Notes under the pieces: model-generated
Databases searched by the model: none
What the model was told of the DNA's origin: nothing
The model's input: only the letters and a program-made list of their open reading frames with translations
Shown: positions 51,916-60,820 of the stretch, piece by piece
How the letters are laid out: each line of letters begins with the position of its first letter
Position numbering within the stretch: position 1 is the stretch's first letter
Made by a program: the position numbers and the translations under genes
From: Flavonifractor sp. An92
GTDB lineage: Bacteria; Bacillota; Clostridia; Oscillospirales; Oscillospiraceae
Direction of reading: 5' to 3'
Length of the DNA: 64,000 bases
Assembly: GCF_002159175.1 (NCBI RefSeq)
Contig: NZ_NFGZ01000014.1
Location: 1 to 64,000 of the forward strand

Positions 51916-52620
51916 ATGAACTACAATACCATGCTGACGAATCTCAAGGATCTGGTGGACAACCCCACGCCCCGCATTCCGGTGGCCCTGTGCCTGGATG
52001 TGAGCGGGTCCATGTTCGGCAAGCCCATGGAGGAACTCAACACCGGCGTGACCCGGTATCTGGAGGAGGTGCGGAAGGACGAGCTGGCCCTCAGCTCGGC
52101 GGAGACCGCGCTGGTGACCTTCGGGGACACCGCCCAGCGCATCGCGGACTTCGATACGGCCGACCGCCTCCGGCCCCCCGTGCTGGAGGCCGATGGCATC
52201 ACCGACATGGGGGCGGGGCTCGCGCTGGCGCTGGACCTGCTGGAGCAGCGGAAGAAGGCCTATCAGAGTGCCGGCGTGGACTACTACCAGCCCATCCTGG
52301 TGGTGATGAGCGACGGCGCCCCCAACGGAGACCCCCGGGTGCTGAAGGCGGCGGTGGTGCGCATCCAGGAGCAGCTGGACCGGCGGAAGCTGACGGTGGT
52401 GGCGGTGGGGCTCGGCCCCGACGCCGACCTGGAGATGCTGAGCCGCCTGAGCCGGCGGCAGGCGGTGCGCCTGAGCGGGACGCGGTTCCGGGAGTTCTTC
52501 CTCTGGCTGAGCCGCAGCGTGGCCAGCGTGTCGGCCACCCTGCCGGGGGAGGAAACGTCGCTGAACCTGGAGGCCCTCCAGGCCCTGTCGGCGGAGCCCT
52601 GGCCGGAGGATATCCTGTAA
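51916..52620 (+). CDS. TerY-like vWA-domain protein
   Basis: A 234-residue von Willebrand A protein with complete MIDAS: DVSGS (Asp28, Ser30, Ser32), Thr96 in ITDMGAG, and Asp133 in VMSDGAPNGDP. The fold and length match TerY-type vWA proteins of stress and defence gene clusters. It has no signal or membrane segment, so it acts in the cytoplasm as a metal-dependent adaptor. It is the first gene after double terminators and on the same strand as the CRISPR genes. Membership in the CRISPR system is inferred from position only. Start follows AAAGGAGC. Confidence 0.88.
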   Translation: MNYNTMLTNLKDLVDNPTPRIPVALCLDVSGSMFGKPMEELNTGVTRYLEEVRKDELALSSAETALVTFGDTAQRIADFDTADRLRPPVLEADGITDMGAGLALALDLLEQRKKAYQSAGVDYYQPILVVMSDGAPNGDPRVLKAAVVRIQEQLDRRKLTVVAVGLGPDADLEMLSRLSRRQAVRLSGTRFREFFLWLSRSVASVSATLPGEETSLNLEALQALSAEPWPEDIL

Positions 52621-52643
52621 AACCAGTCTTCGGGCTGAAAAAA

Positions 52644-52671
52644 GCCCAGCCGCACGGTGGTGCGGCTGGGC
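52644..52671. other. Perfect hairpin between vWA gene and next small gene
   Basis: GCCCAGCCGCAC (52644-52655) pairs with GTGCGGCTGGGC (52660-52671), loop GGTG. The A-run before it gives a T-run only on the minus strand, so it would not be a strong terminator for the vWA transcript; read-through or attenuation is possible. Confidence 0.55.
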
Positions 52672-52752
52672 GGGGTGTCCCTGTGAGGGGTTTCTTATTT
52701 ATAAGGTGTCCGGAGAAGGAAATGACAAGGAGAAAGGACAGGTGATTTTCAT

Positions 52753-53124
52753 ATGAAGCGAGTGCTTTGGATTTCCCGTCACCAGATGACTGCGGAGCAG
52801 CGGTCAGACCTGGAGCGGGTGATAGGGGAGGCGGTGGAACTGCATCCCTGGACCGAGACGGTGGAGGACCTGGCGGACCTGCGCCCCGAGGTGGAGCGGG
52901 CCGACGCGGTGGCGGCGGTGCTGCCGGTGGAGCTGCTGGCGGAGCTGGTCCGTCTGGCAGGGAAGCGTCCAGTGTTCCAGACGGCGGCGGTGCGCACCCC
53001 CACCGGGCGCTTCCACACCCTGCCGGACGGCAGAAGAGAGCCGGAGTTTGCCTTTGCCCACGGCGGCTGGCAGCAGATCCTCCGGCTGGAACTGGAGGTG
53101 AAACATCTTTCGAAAAAAAGTTGA
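52753..53124 (+). CDS. Conserved-looking small protein of unknown function
   Basis: A 123-residue soluble protein beginning MKRVLWISRHQMTAEQRSDL. It has an alternating strand-helix pattern (AVELHPWTETVEDLADL, ADAVAAVLPVELLAELVRLA, RPVFQTAAVR) and ends FAHGGWQQILRLELEVK. The pattern suggests a small Rossmann-like domain; proteins of this style occur in Firmicutes accessory DNA but I cannot name a function. It lies between the vWA gene and the CRISPR effector genes with its own AAAGGACAGG site. It could be a nucleotide-signal sensor, which is speculation. Confidence 0.7.
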   Translation: MKRVLWISRHQMTAEQRSDLERVIGEAVELHPWTETVEDLADLRPEVERADAVAAVLPVELLAELVRLAGKRPVFQTAAVRTPTGRFHTLPDGRREPEFAFAHGGWQQILRLELEVKHLSKKS

Positions 53125-53223
53125 GTCATCCCTGAACTCTCCCCGCGAGCCGACGAGAAAGAGACAGAAGGAACTCACCGGACTACATGACCACACATAT
53201 CACTTATTTAAGGAGGAACGAAT

Positions 53224-53781
53224 ATGAATCGGATTTCTATGAATCAGGCGGCTGAGGCCGTAAAGCTGGATGTGACGGCGCTGCTGCGGCAGCAGGGCAA
53301 GGCCCTCATCGTCCCCTCCGGGGTGGTGGAGGAGCTCAAGTCCCTGCTGGAGCGCAAGCCCGAGCTGCGGGAGACGGTGCGCCCGGTGGCGGTGGTGCTG
53401 CCGGAGGACTGCGGCGATCCGGACCTGCGGACCTACGACTTCTTCCGGGGCCTGTGCAAAGCCATGCAGGGGGAGTACGGCAAGACCGCCCGGGGCAAGA
53501 TCAAGGATCTGCGCACCGCCTTCAAGTAGGGCGAGCTGGAGAGCCGCTTTTTCCTCCAGGACAAGGGGGTACGGGATCTCCTTTACCACGGCTTCGAGGC
53601 GGCCTACCGGGGCGGCGCGCGCTGGGAGCAGTACCGCCGTCTCCTGACCCAGGGCGGCGGGCTGGACAAAGAGCCCTTCCGCACCATCTCCCTGGGGGAG
53701 AGTAGCGCGCGACACTGTCTGTTCTTTGACGCCATTGAGATGATCGATCACTGCGACTTTCTGGAGGAGGTGGAGGCATGA
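53224..53781 (+). pseudogene. Unknown small protein at the expected Cas10 position, interrupted by TAG
   Basis: A 185-codon frame from ATG 53224 (ribosome site AAGGAGG) to TGA 53779-53781, overlapping the next ATG by four bases. Codon 102 is TAG (53527-53529); the frame beyond stays open with normal codon use (GELESRFFLQDKGVRDLLYH and EPFRTISLGESSARHCLFF) to a coupled stop. The N-terminal half has KLDVTALLRQQGKALIVPSG followed by VVEELKSLL and GDPDLRTYDF, spaced a little like PIN-domain acidic positions, but this is weak. It is not Cas10: no HD motif, no GGDD. It is too short and lacks the helical pattern of a clear Cas11. Sequencing error or recent nonsense mutation (CAG to TAG) are both possible. 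Confidence 0.7.
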
Positions 53782-55748
53782 GCGACCGTGTGACCCTGGG
53801 CGTGACGCTGGAACTCTGCTCGGACGCCATTTTCGGCTCGGGCTTCAGCATCCCCGGCGGCGAGGACATCGCCGTGTGCCAGGACGGGGAGGGCTACCCC
53901 TATCTGAAGGGCTCCACCTTCAAGGGCCTGCTGCGCGAAAGTCTGGAAAACCTGCTGGCCTGGACCGGCGGGGACGGCGGCACGGCCGGGGAGCTCTGTG
54001 GAGAATCCGGCTGGGAGGGCGCGGCGGACGGCCGCCGGCTCCAGCTCACCGCCCTGTTCCCGGAGCCCCGGCCGGAGACGCCGGAGGACTGCTTCTCCAC
54101 CCGGGTCTTTACCAGCCTGGAGGGGGGCGTGGTGAAGAGCGCGACCCTCCGGGCCGCCTCCTGCATCCGCCGGGGCCTGCGCTTCACCGGCGCGGTCACC
54201 TGCTGCCGGGAGGACGTGGAGCTCCTCCGGCAGGCGGTGCAGGGCATCAAGTGGGCGGGTACCCTCCGCAGCCGGGGCTTTGGCCGGGTGAAGTGTACCC
54301 TGGATGCCCCGGTGGAAGGGACAAAGCGCCCGCCGCTAACGGCGACCCGCTGCATCCGCTACCGCCTGTATACGAAGCTGCCGGTGCTCATTACCGACCT
54401 GGGCCGCAGCCGGGACAACAGCTACGCCACCCGGGGCTACCTCCCCGGTTCGGCCATCCGGGGCATGGTGGTCAGCACCCTGGCTCAGGGGGACCCGGCG
54501 TGGTTTGAGGCCCACCGGGCCGCCCTCCTGGGGGAGGGGACCCGCTTCCTGGACGCCCTGCCCGTCGAAGGGGAGGGGGCCTGCCTTCCCGGCATCATGG
54601 GCTTTTACGGCGAGAAGGGCAGCGCCCAGGTGGTGAGCGTCCTCAACCACGATGTGGCCGGCATGAAGCGGGCCAGCCTGGGGACCTGCTGCGCCCTGGA
54701 GGGAGACACCGTCCGGGGCTGGAGCGCCTCCACCGGAGGCAACCTGCGCATCCAGCGCCAGGTGGGGAAGGGCGAGGACACCCGCCCCTTCCAGACCCGC
54801 CACATCGACGCCGGACAGACCTTTGAGGGGTACATTCTGCTGGACGACCCCACCCTGGCTGAGGCCATCGGCGGGGCGTTTGGGGAGCAGGTCTGGCTGG
54901 GGGCCGACCGCTATGAGGGCTTCGGCCAGTGCGTGGTCACCGCCCTGGAGGGGATGGAGGCCCCCGGCTGGCAGTCCTGCGGCTATGCCCCCGGGGCACA
55001 GACCGACACCACCCTGTATCTGCTGGCTCTCTCGCCGCTGACCATGCTGGACGCATTCGGGGAGCCCTGTGGGCTGGACCTGGACGCTCTGGCCGGACGG
55101 CTGGGCGTGGAGCGGGTGGAAATTGAGGCGTGCAGCACCGCTATGGCGGAGTTCGGCGGCTACAACCGCACCTGGAAATGCCGCGTCCCCACCTTGCGGA
55201 TGTACGACCGGGGGAGCATTTTCAAGCTCCGCTGTTCCGCCGCCCCCAAGGCGGAAGCGCTGCTGGAGGTGCAGCGCACCGGCCTGGGCGCCCGCCGGGC
55301 AGAGGGCTTCGGACAGGTCCTCTTCCTGCGGCGGGAGCTGCTGGAGGGGGTCCGGCGTAAGGCCGACAGGGAGGAACAGACGGCTTTCGCCGTGGAGACC
55401 CCCGCGGCCAAGCTGCGCCGGGCCAAATACCGCTGGGTCATGGACCGCAGCGGTGAGCTCTACCGGGACGGCCTGTCCCGGAGCCAGCTGGGGACCATCC
55501 AGGCCCTGTGCGAGAAGGCCATGGCCAGTGGAGACACGGCGGAGCTCCTGGCCCATCTGGAGAAAAACACCGGGGACCGGGGGGCCCAGCACGCCGCCCG
55601 CTTCCGGGGGATCGACCGGCTGATCCGGCAGGTGCTGAGCACTCCGCTGGAGCGGACTCTGGGCATGCCCGGACCGGACGGCGCCGTACAGCGGCTGGAG
55701 CTGCTGTGCCTGCTCTTTGACCACAGCCGGAAGGAGGGAATGGCATGA
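53778..55748 (+). CDS. Cas7-Cas5-Cas11 fusion (type III-Dv-like effector subunit, Csx10-containing)
   Basis: A 656-residue multi-domain RAMP protein. Residues 1-185 are a Csm3-like Cas7: GSGFSIPGGEDIAVCQDGEG places Asp30 where the Csm3 RNA-cleaving Asp lies, then YLKGSTFKGLLR and the Gly-rich LRSRGFGRVKC. Residues about 190-540 are a Csx10/Cas5-like double-RAMP region (GYLPGSAIRGMVV, GADRYEGFGQC, and GLGARRAEGFGQV at about 502-514, the Csx10 hallmark). The last 100 residues are purely helical, fitting a fused Cas11 small subunit. This order matches the Cas7-Cas5-Cas11 subunit known from cyanobacterial type III-Dv. It should form the crRNA 5'-end part of the effector. It overlaps both neighbours by ATGA. 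Confidence 0.88.
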   Translation: MSDRVTLGVTLELCSDAIFGSGFSIPGGEDIAVCQDGEGYPYLKGSTFKGLLRESLENLLAWTGGDGGTAGELCGESGWEGAADGRRLQLTALFPEPRPETPEDCFSTRVFTSLEGGVVKSATLRAASCIRRGLRFTGAVTCCREDVELLRQAVQGIKWAGTLRSRGFGRVKCTLDAPVEGTKRPPLTATRCIRYRLYTKLPVLITDLGRSRDNSYATRGYLPGSAIRGMVVSTLAQGDPAWFEAHRAALLGEGTRFLDALPVEGEGACLPGIMGFYGEKGSAQVVSVLNHDVAGMKRASLGTCCALEGDTVRGWSASTGGNLRIQRQVGKGEDTRPFQTRHIDAGQTFEGYILLDDPTLAEAIGGAFGEQVWLGADRYEGFGQCVVTALEGMEAPGWQSCGYAPGAQTDTTLYLLALSPLTMLDAFGEPCGLDLDALAGRLGVERVEIEACSTAMAEFGGYNRTWKCRVPTLRMYDRGSIFKLRCSAAPKAEALLEVQRTGLGARRAEGFGQVLFLRRELLEGVRRKADREEQTAFAVETPAAKLRRAKYRWVMDRSGELYRDGLSRSQLGTIQALCEKAMASGDTAELLAHLEKNTGDRGAQHAARFRGIDRLIRQVLSTPLERTLGMPGPDGAVQRLELLCLLFDHSRKEGMA

Positions 55749-57031
55749 GTGCGACCTTTACGAGAGCGGTGCGCTACCGGATGGAGGCGGTCTGCCTGAC
55801 CCCCCTGCGCACCGGCGGAGCCGACGGCGCGGTGGACACCGTGCTGCGGGACTGGACGGGCAGGCCCTTCGTGCAGGGGACCTCGCTGGCCGGGGCCCTC
55901 CGGGACTGGCTGGCGGACCGGGACCCGGACAAGGTGGAACCCCTCTTCGGCAGTCAGGCCCAGAGCGGCAGCCTGATGGTGTCTGACGGCCTCTTTGAGG
56001 CTGCGGCGGAGCAGCAGACCCGCCCCCGCCTGCGCATCGACGGGGCCACCGGGACTGCCGATGACGGCGGAAAGTTCGATGTGGCCCACATCGCCGCCGG
56101 AACGAAGCTGACCTTCACCCTCACCTGGCTGGGGAGCGAGGAAATGCTGGAGCAGACCGGCGCGGTGGAGCAGATGCTCGCCGCCCTCCATGCCGGGGAG
56201 ATCCGGCTGGGGGCGCAAAAGACCAACGGCTTTGGTCGGGTGTCCCTCACGGTGCAGAAGCGGAGCTACCGCATGGAGGACGCGGGGGACCGCGCGGCTT
56301 GGCTGGAGGACCGGGAGGATGGGACGCCTCTCACCCTGCCCGCGCTGACCCTGGGCGGTCAGGTGGTCTTTACGCTCACCGGCCGGGCGGACAGCATTCT
56401 GGTGAAGGCGGGGGCCCGGGAGATGCGGAGCAGCCCCAAGGGCTGAAACCGCAATGTGACCGTTCCCCTCCGGGAGAACGGCCGGGCGATCCTGCCGGGC
56501 TCCTCGGTGAAGGGTGCCGTGCGGGCCCGGGTGACAGCCATCGCGGAGCTGCTTGGAATGGAGAAGGCCGTGACCGAGGAACTCTTCGGCCGCATGAATC
56601 GGAGAGGCGAAAACCCGGACAACGGCCTTCCGGGCAAGGTGCGGTTTGAGGACGCGGTGCTCTCCGGCAAAAGTCAGGAAATCAGCCGCATCCGCATCAA
56701 CCGCTTCACCGGCGGCGTCATCCGGCAGGGCCTCTTTGTGGAGGAGCCCATCCGGAGCGAGATCACCTTGCGCATCACCCTGCCGGAGGGGGAGGCTCGG
56801 GGCTGCGGCCTGCTGCTCTACGCCCTGCGGGACCTGGGGCTGGGGCTCTACAATCTGGGCAGCGGCGGCGCGGTGGGCCGGGGCTATCTGGCGGTGGACA
56901 CCATCCGGGCCCAGGCACCCGACGGCGCCGAGGCCTGCCTGCGCTTTGACCAGGACCGGCGCTGCACCATGGAAGACCCCAGCGGGCTCTTCGCCCGGTG
57001 GCTGGACGCGGTAAGGAGGGATGAGGCGTGA
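55745..57031 (+). pseudogene. Cas7-2x (tandem Csm3-like RAMP) interrupted by in-frame TGA
   Basis: Two Cas7 domains in one 428-codon frame. Domain 1 (1-205) has GGADGAVDTVLRDWTGRPFV with Asp31 at the Csm3 catalytic position, QGTSLAGALR and GAQKTNGFGRVSL. Codon 234 is TGA (56444-56446), and the frame then continues as NRNVTVPLRENGRAILPGSS-VKGAVR and YNLGSGGAVGRGYLAVD for domain 2. In domain 2 the catalytic-Asp position appears to be Asn or Val, so only domain 1 may cut RNA. TGG to TGA (Trp) is a simple origin for the stop. The frame ends at TGA 57029-57031 overlapping a GTG start. Without read-through only domain 1 plus linker is made. Matches the Cas7-2x subunit of III-Dv. Confidence 0.87.
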
Positions 57032-57411
57032 GACGGGAAAAGTTGAACGTGCAGGAGGCCCTGCGCCGGGGAAGCGCCCTGCCCTACGGCTGGATCTGCA
57101 CCCTGAGCGGCGTGTCGCTGGGACCGGTTCCCGGGGAGCTTCCGCTGGAGGAGCTGGTGGAGGCCCGGCTGTTCGGCCCCACGGAGGAGGTGCGCCTCTT
57201 CCGTCGGGAGGGGGAGCTGCAGGCCGCCGTCCTCGCTGAGGAGCCGGGGGACCGGGTCCTGGCGGAGACCTACGCCATTGAGAACAAGGCCCTCTTCGGG
57301 AATGAGCTGACGGTACATCAGATCCTGGACGCCGACGAGGACGGCCAGTGTTACATCGCCGCCGTGCGTCTGGCGGACTGGAAGGGAGGGGCAGAGCATG
57401 GAGGGAAATAA
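57028..57411 (+). CDS. Csx19-like subunit (TIGR03984 type)
   Basis: A 127-residue protein from GTG 57028, overlapping the Cas7-2x stop. The core VEARLFGPTEEVRLFRREGE with the following LAETYAIENKALFGN resembles Csx19/TIGR03984 proteins, which occur only in type III-D loci and cap the effector complex. Its place between Cas7-2x and the TIGR03986-type protein is the III-Dv gene order. Identification leans on context because the family is poorly conserved. Confidence 0.72.
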   Translation: MRREKLNVQEALRRGSALPYGWICTLSGVSLGPVPGELPLEELVEARLFGPTEEVRLFRREGELQAAVLAEEPGDRVLAETYAIENKALFGNELTVHQILDADEDGQCYIAAVRLADWKGGAEHGGK

Positions 57412-59190
57412 GGCGCGCGCGCCCTATAACTTTGTGCCCTTTTCGGAAAAGCTCCTCATCCGCTATGAAACCCCCGGGGAGCTGCCCCGCCACGACCGCA
57501 TCGACCCGGCGCTGCACAGCGGCGAGATCCAGGTGGAGCTGAAGGCCGAGACGCCGGTCTTTGTGTCGGACGGGCAGCCGGACCCCCACTTTTTCCGGGG
57601 GCCGGACGGGACCTACCAGATCCCCGGCTCCACCGTGCGGGGCCTGGTGCGGGAGAACATGCAGATCCTGGGCTTCGTCCTGGTGCGCCCGGGGAGGATC
57701 TGGACGACGTGCAGAGCTATTTTCGGGCCATAGCGGACGCCAAAAAGAGCGTAGCCGGTCCGCTCAAGACCTATTATCGGACCGCGCTGGGTCTGGAGAA
57801 GGCCGACAAGAGCGCAAAAACCTCCTTTGAGGTCCCGAACCATGTGCATGCGGGCTATCTGTACCGGGACAAGCGCAGCTATTATATCCGGCCAATCCGG
57901 ACCTTTTACCGCATCTCCCGGAGCCACCCGGATGTACAGAAATTCGGCAATCGGGACGCCCGGGTGGTGCCGGTGTCCTATCAGCTCTCGGGCGAGAAGG
58001 TGGCCCGGATCGGCGGAGAAGGGGAGTTTTCCAAGCGCGGTCTGCTGCTCTACACCGGCAGGCCCGTGGCGAAACAGCCCAATGCCCTCTATCTCTTCCC
58101 CGCGGAAGACCCGCGGGAGCGCGCCCTGCTGGTGCCGCCGCAGGATGTGATGTCCTATACGGTGGACTGGGAAAAGCGGAGGAACGTCCTGCGCCCCGCG
58201 GCCTTCTGGGCGCTGCCCAAGGGCCGGGAGCATAAGCCGGTCTTTTATGTCCGCCACGAGGGGCATCTGTACTTCGGCTGTTCCCGCTTCCTGCGCATCG
58301 GCTACCGCTACCCCCTCTCCCGGGGACTGCCCCAGCGCCACCGGGAACAGGGGGCGCTCCGGCTGGACTACCCCTCCGCGGTCCTGGGCTTTGCCCGGGG
58401 CCAGGCGACCTACCGCTCCCGGGTGTCCTTCGGGGACTTTCGTCTGGAAGGGAAGGCCAGGGAACTGCCGCTGGTCAAGACCGTCCTGGGCGAGCCCAAG
58501 CCCAGCTTTTATGCCGGCTATGTGGAGAAGGGCAAGCACTACAATGAGGAGGACTTCCGCCTGCGGGGCTACAAGCAGTACTGGCTGAAAGAGGCGGAAG
58601 CCACGCCTTTGGCGGAGGGCAAGGACAGGGTGGGCTCCACCCTGCGCCCTCTGGACCGGGGGAGCGTGTTCCGGGGCACCATCCGCTACAAAAATCTGAC
58701 GGCGGACGAGCTGGGCCTGCTGCTGTGGGCCATCCGGCTGGACGAGGGCTGCTTCCAGACCCTCGGCATGGGCAAGCCCTACGGCTACGGCCGGATGCAG
58801 GTGACCATTTCCGCGCTGCGGGAGGTGGAGCCGGAGGCGCTCTACACGCCGGACGGGCTGTGCGGCTCCCTGAAAAAGAGCGGCGCGGACGCGGTGGAGG
58901 GATACATCCGCGCCTACCACACCTATGCCAGCCAGAAACTGGCTGGGCAGGATGAGGAGCGGCGGCCCATTCAGGAGCAGGGCGAGATCCTGGACTTTTT
59001 CTTCCTCAAGCGGACGATCCGGGAGGGGCGCGAGGTCTCCTACCTGGATTTGAACGGCAAGGAGTACCAGAACCTCAGCGCGCCCCTGCCCAGTGTGGCG
59101 CAGATGCGCCGGAGCGACGCCGAAGGAGAAGAGGCGGCGAGCTCAGACGCTCTGGCGGCCCTGCTGGCCAAATACGGGCGCAAATTCTGA
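57398..59190 (+). pseudogene. Cas7-insertion (TIGR03986-type RAMP) with -1 frameshift near codon 99
   Basis: ATG 57398 opens the family signature ARAPYNFVPFSEKLLIRYE, then FFRGPDGTYQIPGSTVRGLV-RENM. At 57688-57694 the reading frame must shift by -1 (one base missing, or -1 slippage) to continue as EDLDDVQSYFRAIADAKKSV in the next frame, which is open to TGA 59190. The second part has GSVFRGTIRYKNLTADELG and the Gly-rich TLGMGKPYGYGRMQVTI. Without the shift a 111-residue stub ends at 57733. The site CCCGGGG falls in X-XXY-YYZ register, so programmed slippage is conceivable, but a lost G in a homopolymer run is simpler. In III-Dv this subunit holds a large insertion and contacts the crRNA 3' part. 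Confidence 0.87.
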
Positions 59191-59205
59191 GAGCGGAGGG
59201 ACGAT

Positions 59206-60816
59206 ATGGCCACCAAAATCATTCTGTTTGTGAGCAGCCTGCCCCGGACGCTGGAACGGGCGGCCTACCTCTGCCCGGATGGCAGCACGGTGGAGGGCGC
59301 CCAGACCAACGAGGCGCCGGTGTGCTGCCTGCTGGAGCGCTATCCCCAGGTCTCGGAGATTCTGTGCATCGTCACGCCTGAGGCGGAGCCGGCTTATAGC
59401 TACCTCTGTGATATGCTCAAGCCGGCGTGGCCGAGGCTGGCACTCCGGCGCATCCCCTATCGCGAGGGGGAGGACTTTAACGGCGCACCGCTGAGCGCCA
59501 TCCTGAGCGCGGTACAGGCGGGAGACGAGATCCTGCTGGAAACCACCGGCGGCTTCCGAAACGCTGTGATGTACCTGCTGCTCCTGAGCCGGGTGCTGTC
59601 CTATGTGGGGGTGCGCACGGTGTACGCGGTGTACAGTAACTTCCCCCAGAAGCGGATCGAGGACATCTCCCACCTCATCGGCCTCTTTGACCTGGTGGGC
59701 GGGATGCAGGAACTCTCCTCTTTTGGAAGCGCCCGCACTCTGCGGACCTACTATGGACAAAGCCCCGCGGACCCGGCCGTGGGTGGTCTGCTCACCGCCC
59801 TGGAACAACTGAGCGAGACCATCACCCTTTGCCGGACCAACCAGCTGGGGGAGCGGATGAAGGCCTTCAATCAGGCGCTGGAGATGGCGAGGGATTGCGC
59901 CGACCCGCTGATGCGGGCGCTGATCCCCGCCTTCCGGGAGAAATTCGGCAAGAAGCTCAACACGGTGAGCCTCATCCGGTGGTGCGTGGAGAGCGATATG
60001 CTCCAGCAGGCCCTGACGGTGTACACCGAGCGCATCCCCAGGCTCATCATGACCCGGGGTGACCTGCTGCGCTGGGACGAAAATTTGGCGCCGGAGCTTT
60101 CCCGCCAGGAGTACGAGGACCCCGACGCGGTCCAGCTCCTGAAGGGCTTTCTTATGCTCTCCGGCAGCCGCCCTGTGGCAGCGGAGAATGTGGACCGCAC
60201 TCCTGTGCTGCGGAGCTATGTCCCTGCCCATATTGAGGAGATCCTCCGGGTCATGGAGGGAGAGCCCGCCGAGATTCCACCGGAGCTGGGGCGGGCGGTG
60301 GAAAACCTGGCCCTGATTCTGAGACTGGCCTACCCGGACGGCGGCAGCTTCCGGGCGGACTGGCCGGAGCGCCTGCCGCCGGAGAAGGCTTTCCTGGCAC
60401 CCCTGGCCGAGTTCAAAAACAAGGCGTCCGCTCCCGAGGGGATGCTGCGGAATGTGGGCGTTTATAAGCGGGAATACCTGGCGCTGCTGCTGGAGCAGGA
60501 CGCCGCGGTCGAGCCGATGAAGGCGGACTATGTCTCCACCCTTCAGCACCTGGAAGAACTGCTGCCTGGTTCCGGCTACGAGGTGCTCTGCCCCATGGAG
60601 CAGATTGAGACCATCGCCCGGGACTATCTGTATATCAAGACCCTGCGCAATCTGGCCAACCACGCCAACGACACCGGCACCTCCCAGCAGCAGCGGCTGA
60701 TGGACTATCTGGAGCCGTACGGGTACCCGCCTCTGGAGACTATCACTCTGGAGCAGATGCGCCAGGCCATTCTGAACGGGCTGGACCACCTGCGGACCCG
60801 GCGCGGAAAGGAGTAA
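59206..60816 (+). CDS. CARF-HEPN ancillary ribonuclease (Csx1/Csm6-like)
   Basis: A 536-residue protein. Residues 1-190 form a TM1812/CARF-type Rossmann domain, with LLETTGGFRNAVMYLLLLSR (about 111-130) as the ligand-binding loop and VGVRTVYAVYSNF as the next strand. A long helical region follows. The C-terminal HEPN motif is R481-NLAN-H486 (Rx4H), the usual active site for cyclic-oligoadenylate-activated RNases. It would cut RNA without sequence specificity when Cas10 makes cyclic oligoadenylate, but no Cas10 is encoded nearby. It is 16 bases after the Cas7-insertion gene, so part of the same operon. Confidence 0.87.
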   Translation: MATKIILFVSSLPRTLERAAYLCPDGSTVEGAQTNEAPVCCLLERYPQVSEILCIVTPEAEPAYSYLCDMLKPAWPRLALRRIPYREGEDFNGAPLSAILSAVQAGDEILLETTGGFRNAVMYLLLLSRVLSYVGVRTVYAVYSNFPQKRIEDISHLIGLFDLVGGMQELSSFGSARTLRTYYGQSPADPAVGGLLTALEQLSETITLCRTNQLGERMKAFNQALEMARDCADPLMRALIPAFREKFGKKLNTVSLIRWCVESDMLQQALTVYTERIPRLIMTRGDLLRWDENLAPELSRQEYEDPDAVQLLKGFLMLSGSRPVAAENVDRTPVLRSYVPAHIEEILRVMEGEPAEIPPELGRAVENLALILRLAYPDGGSFRADWPERLPPEKAFLAPLAEFKNKASAPEGMLRNVGVYKREYLALLLEQDAAVEPMKADYVSTLQHLEELLPGSGYEVLCPMEQIETIARDYLYIKTLRNLANHANDTGTSQQQRLMDYLEPYGYPPLETITLEQMRQAILNGLDHLRTRRGKE

Positions 60817-60820
60817 TCCC

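Noticed and set aside
52644-52671. Strong terminator separating the vWA gene from the following genes
   Set aside because: The hairpin is perfect but the T-run exists only on the minus strand, so plus-strand termination is doubtful.
53224-53781. Gene as a truncated Cas10
   Set aside because: No HD, GGDD or zinc-finger motif and far too short; the sequence does not look like any Cas10 part.
57398-57733. A separate 111-residue gene followed by an independent gene at 57709
   Set aside because: The first part has the N-terminal signature of the TIGR03986 family and the second the rest of it; a single -1 shift joins them exactly.
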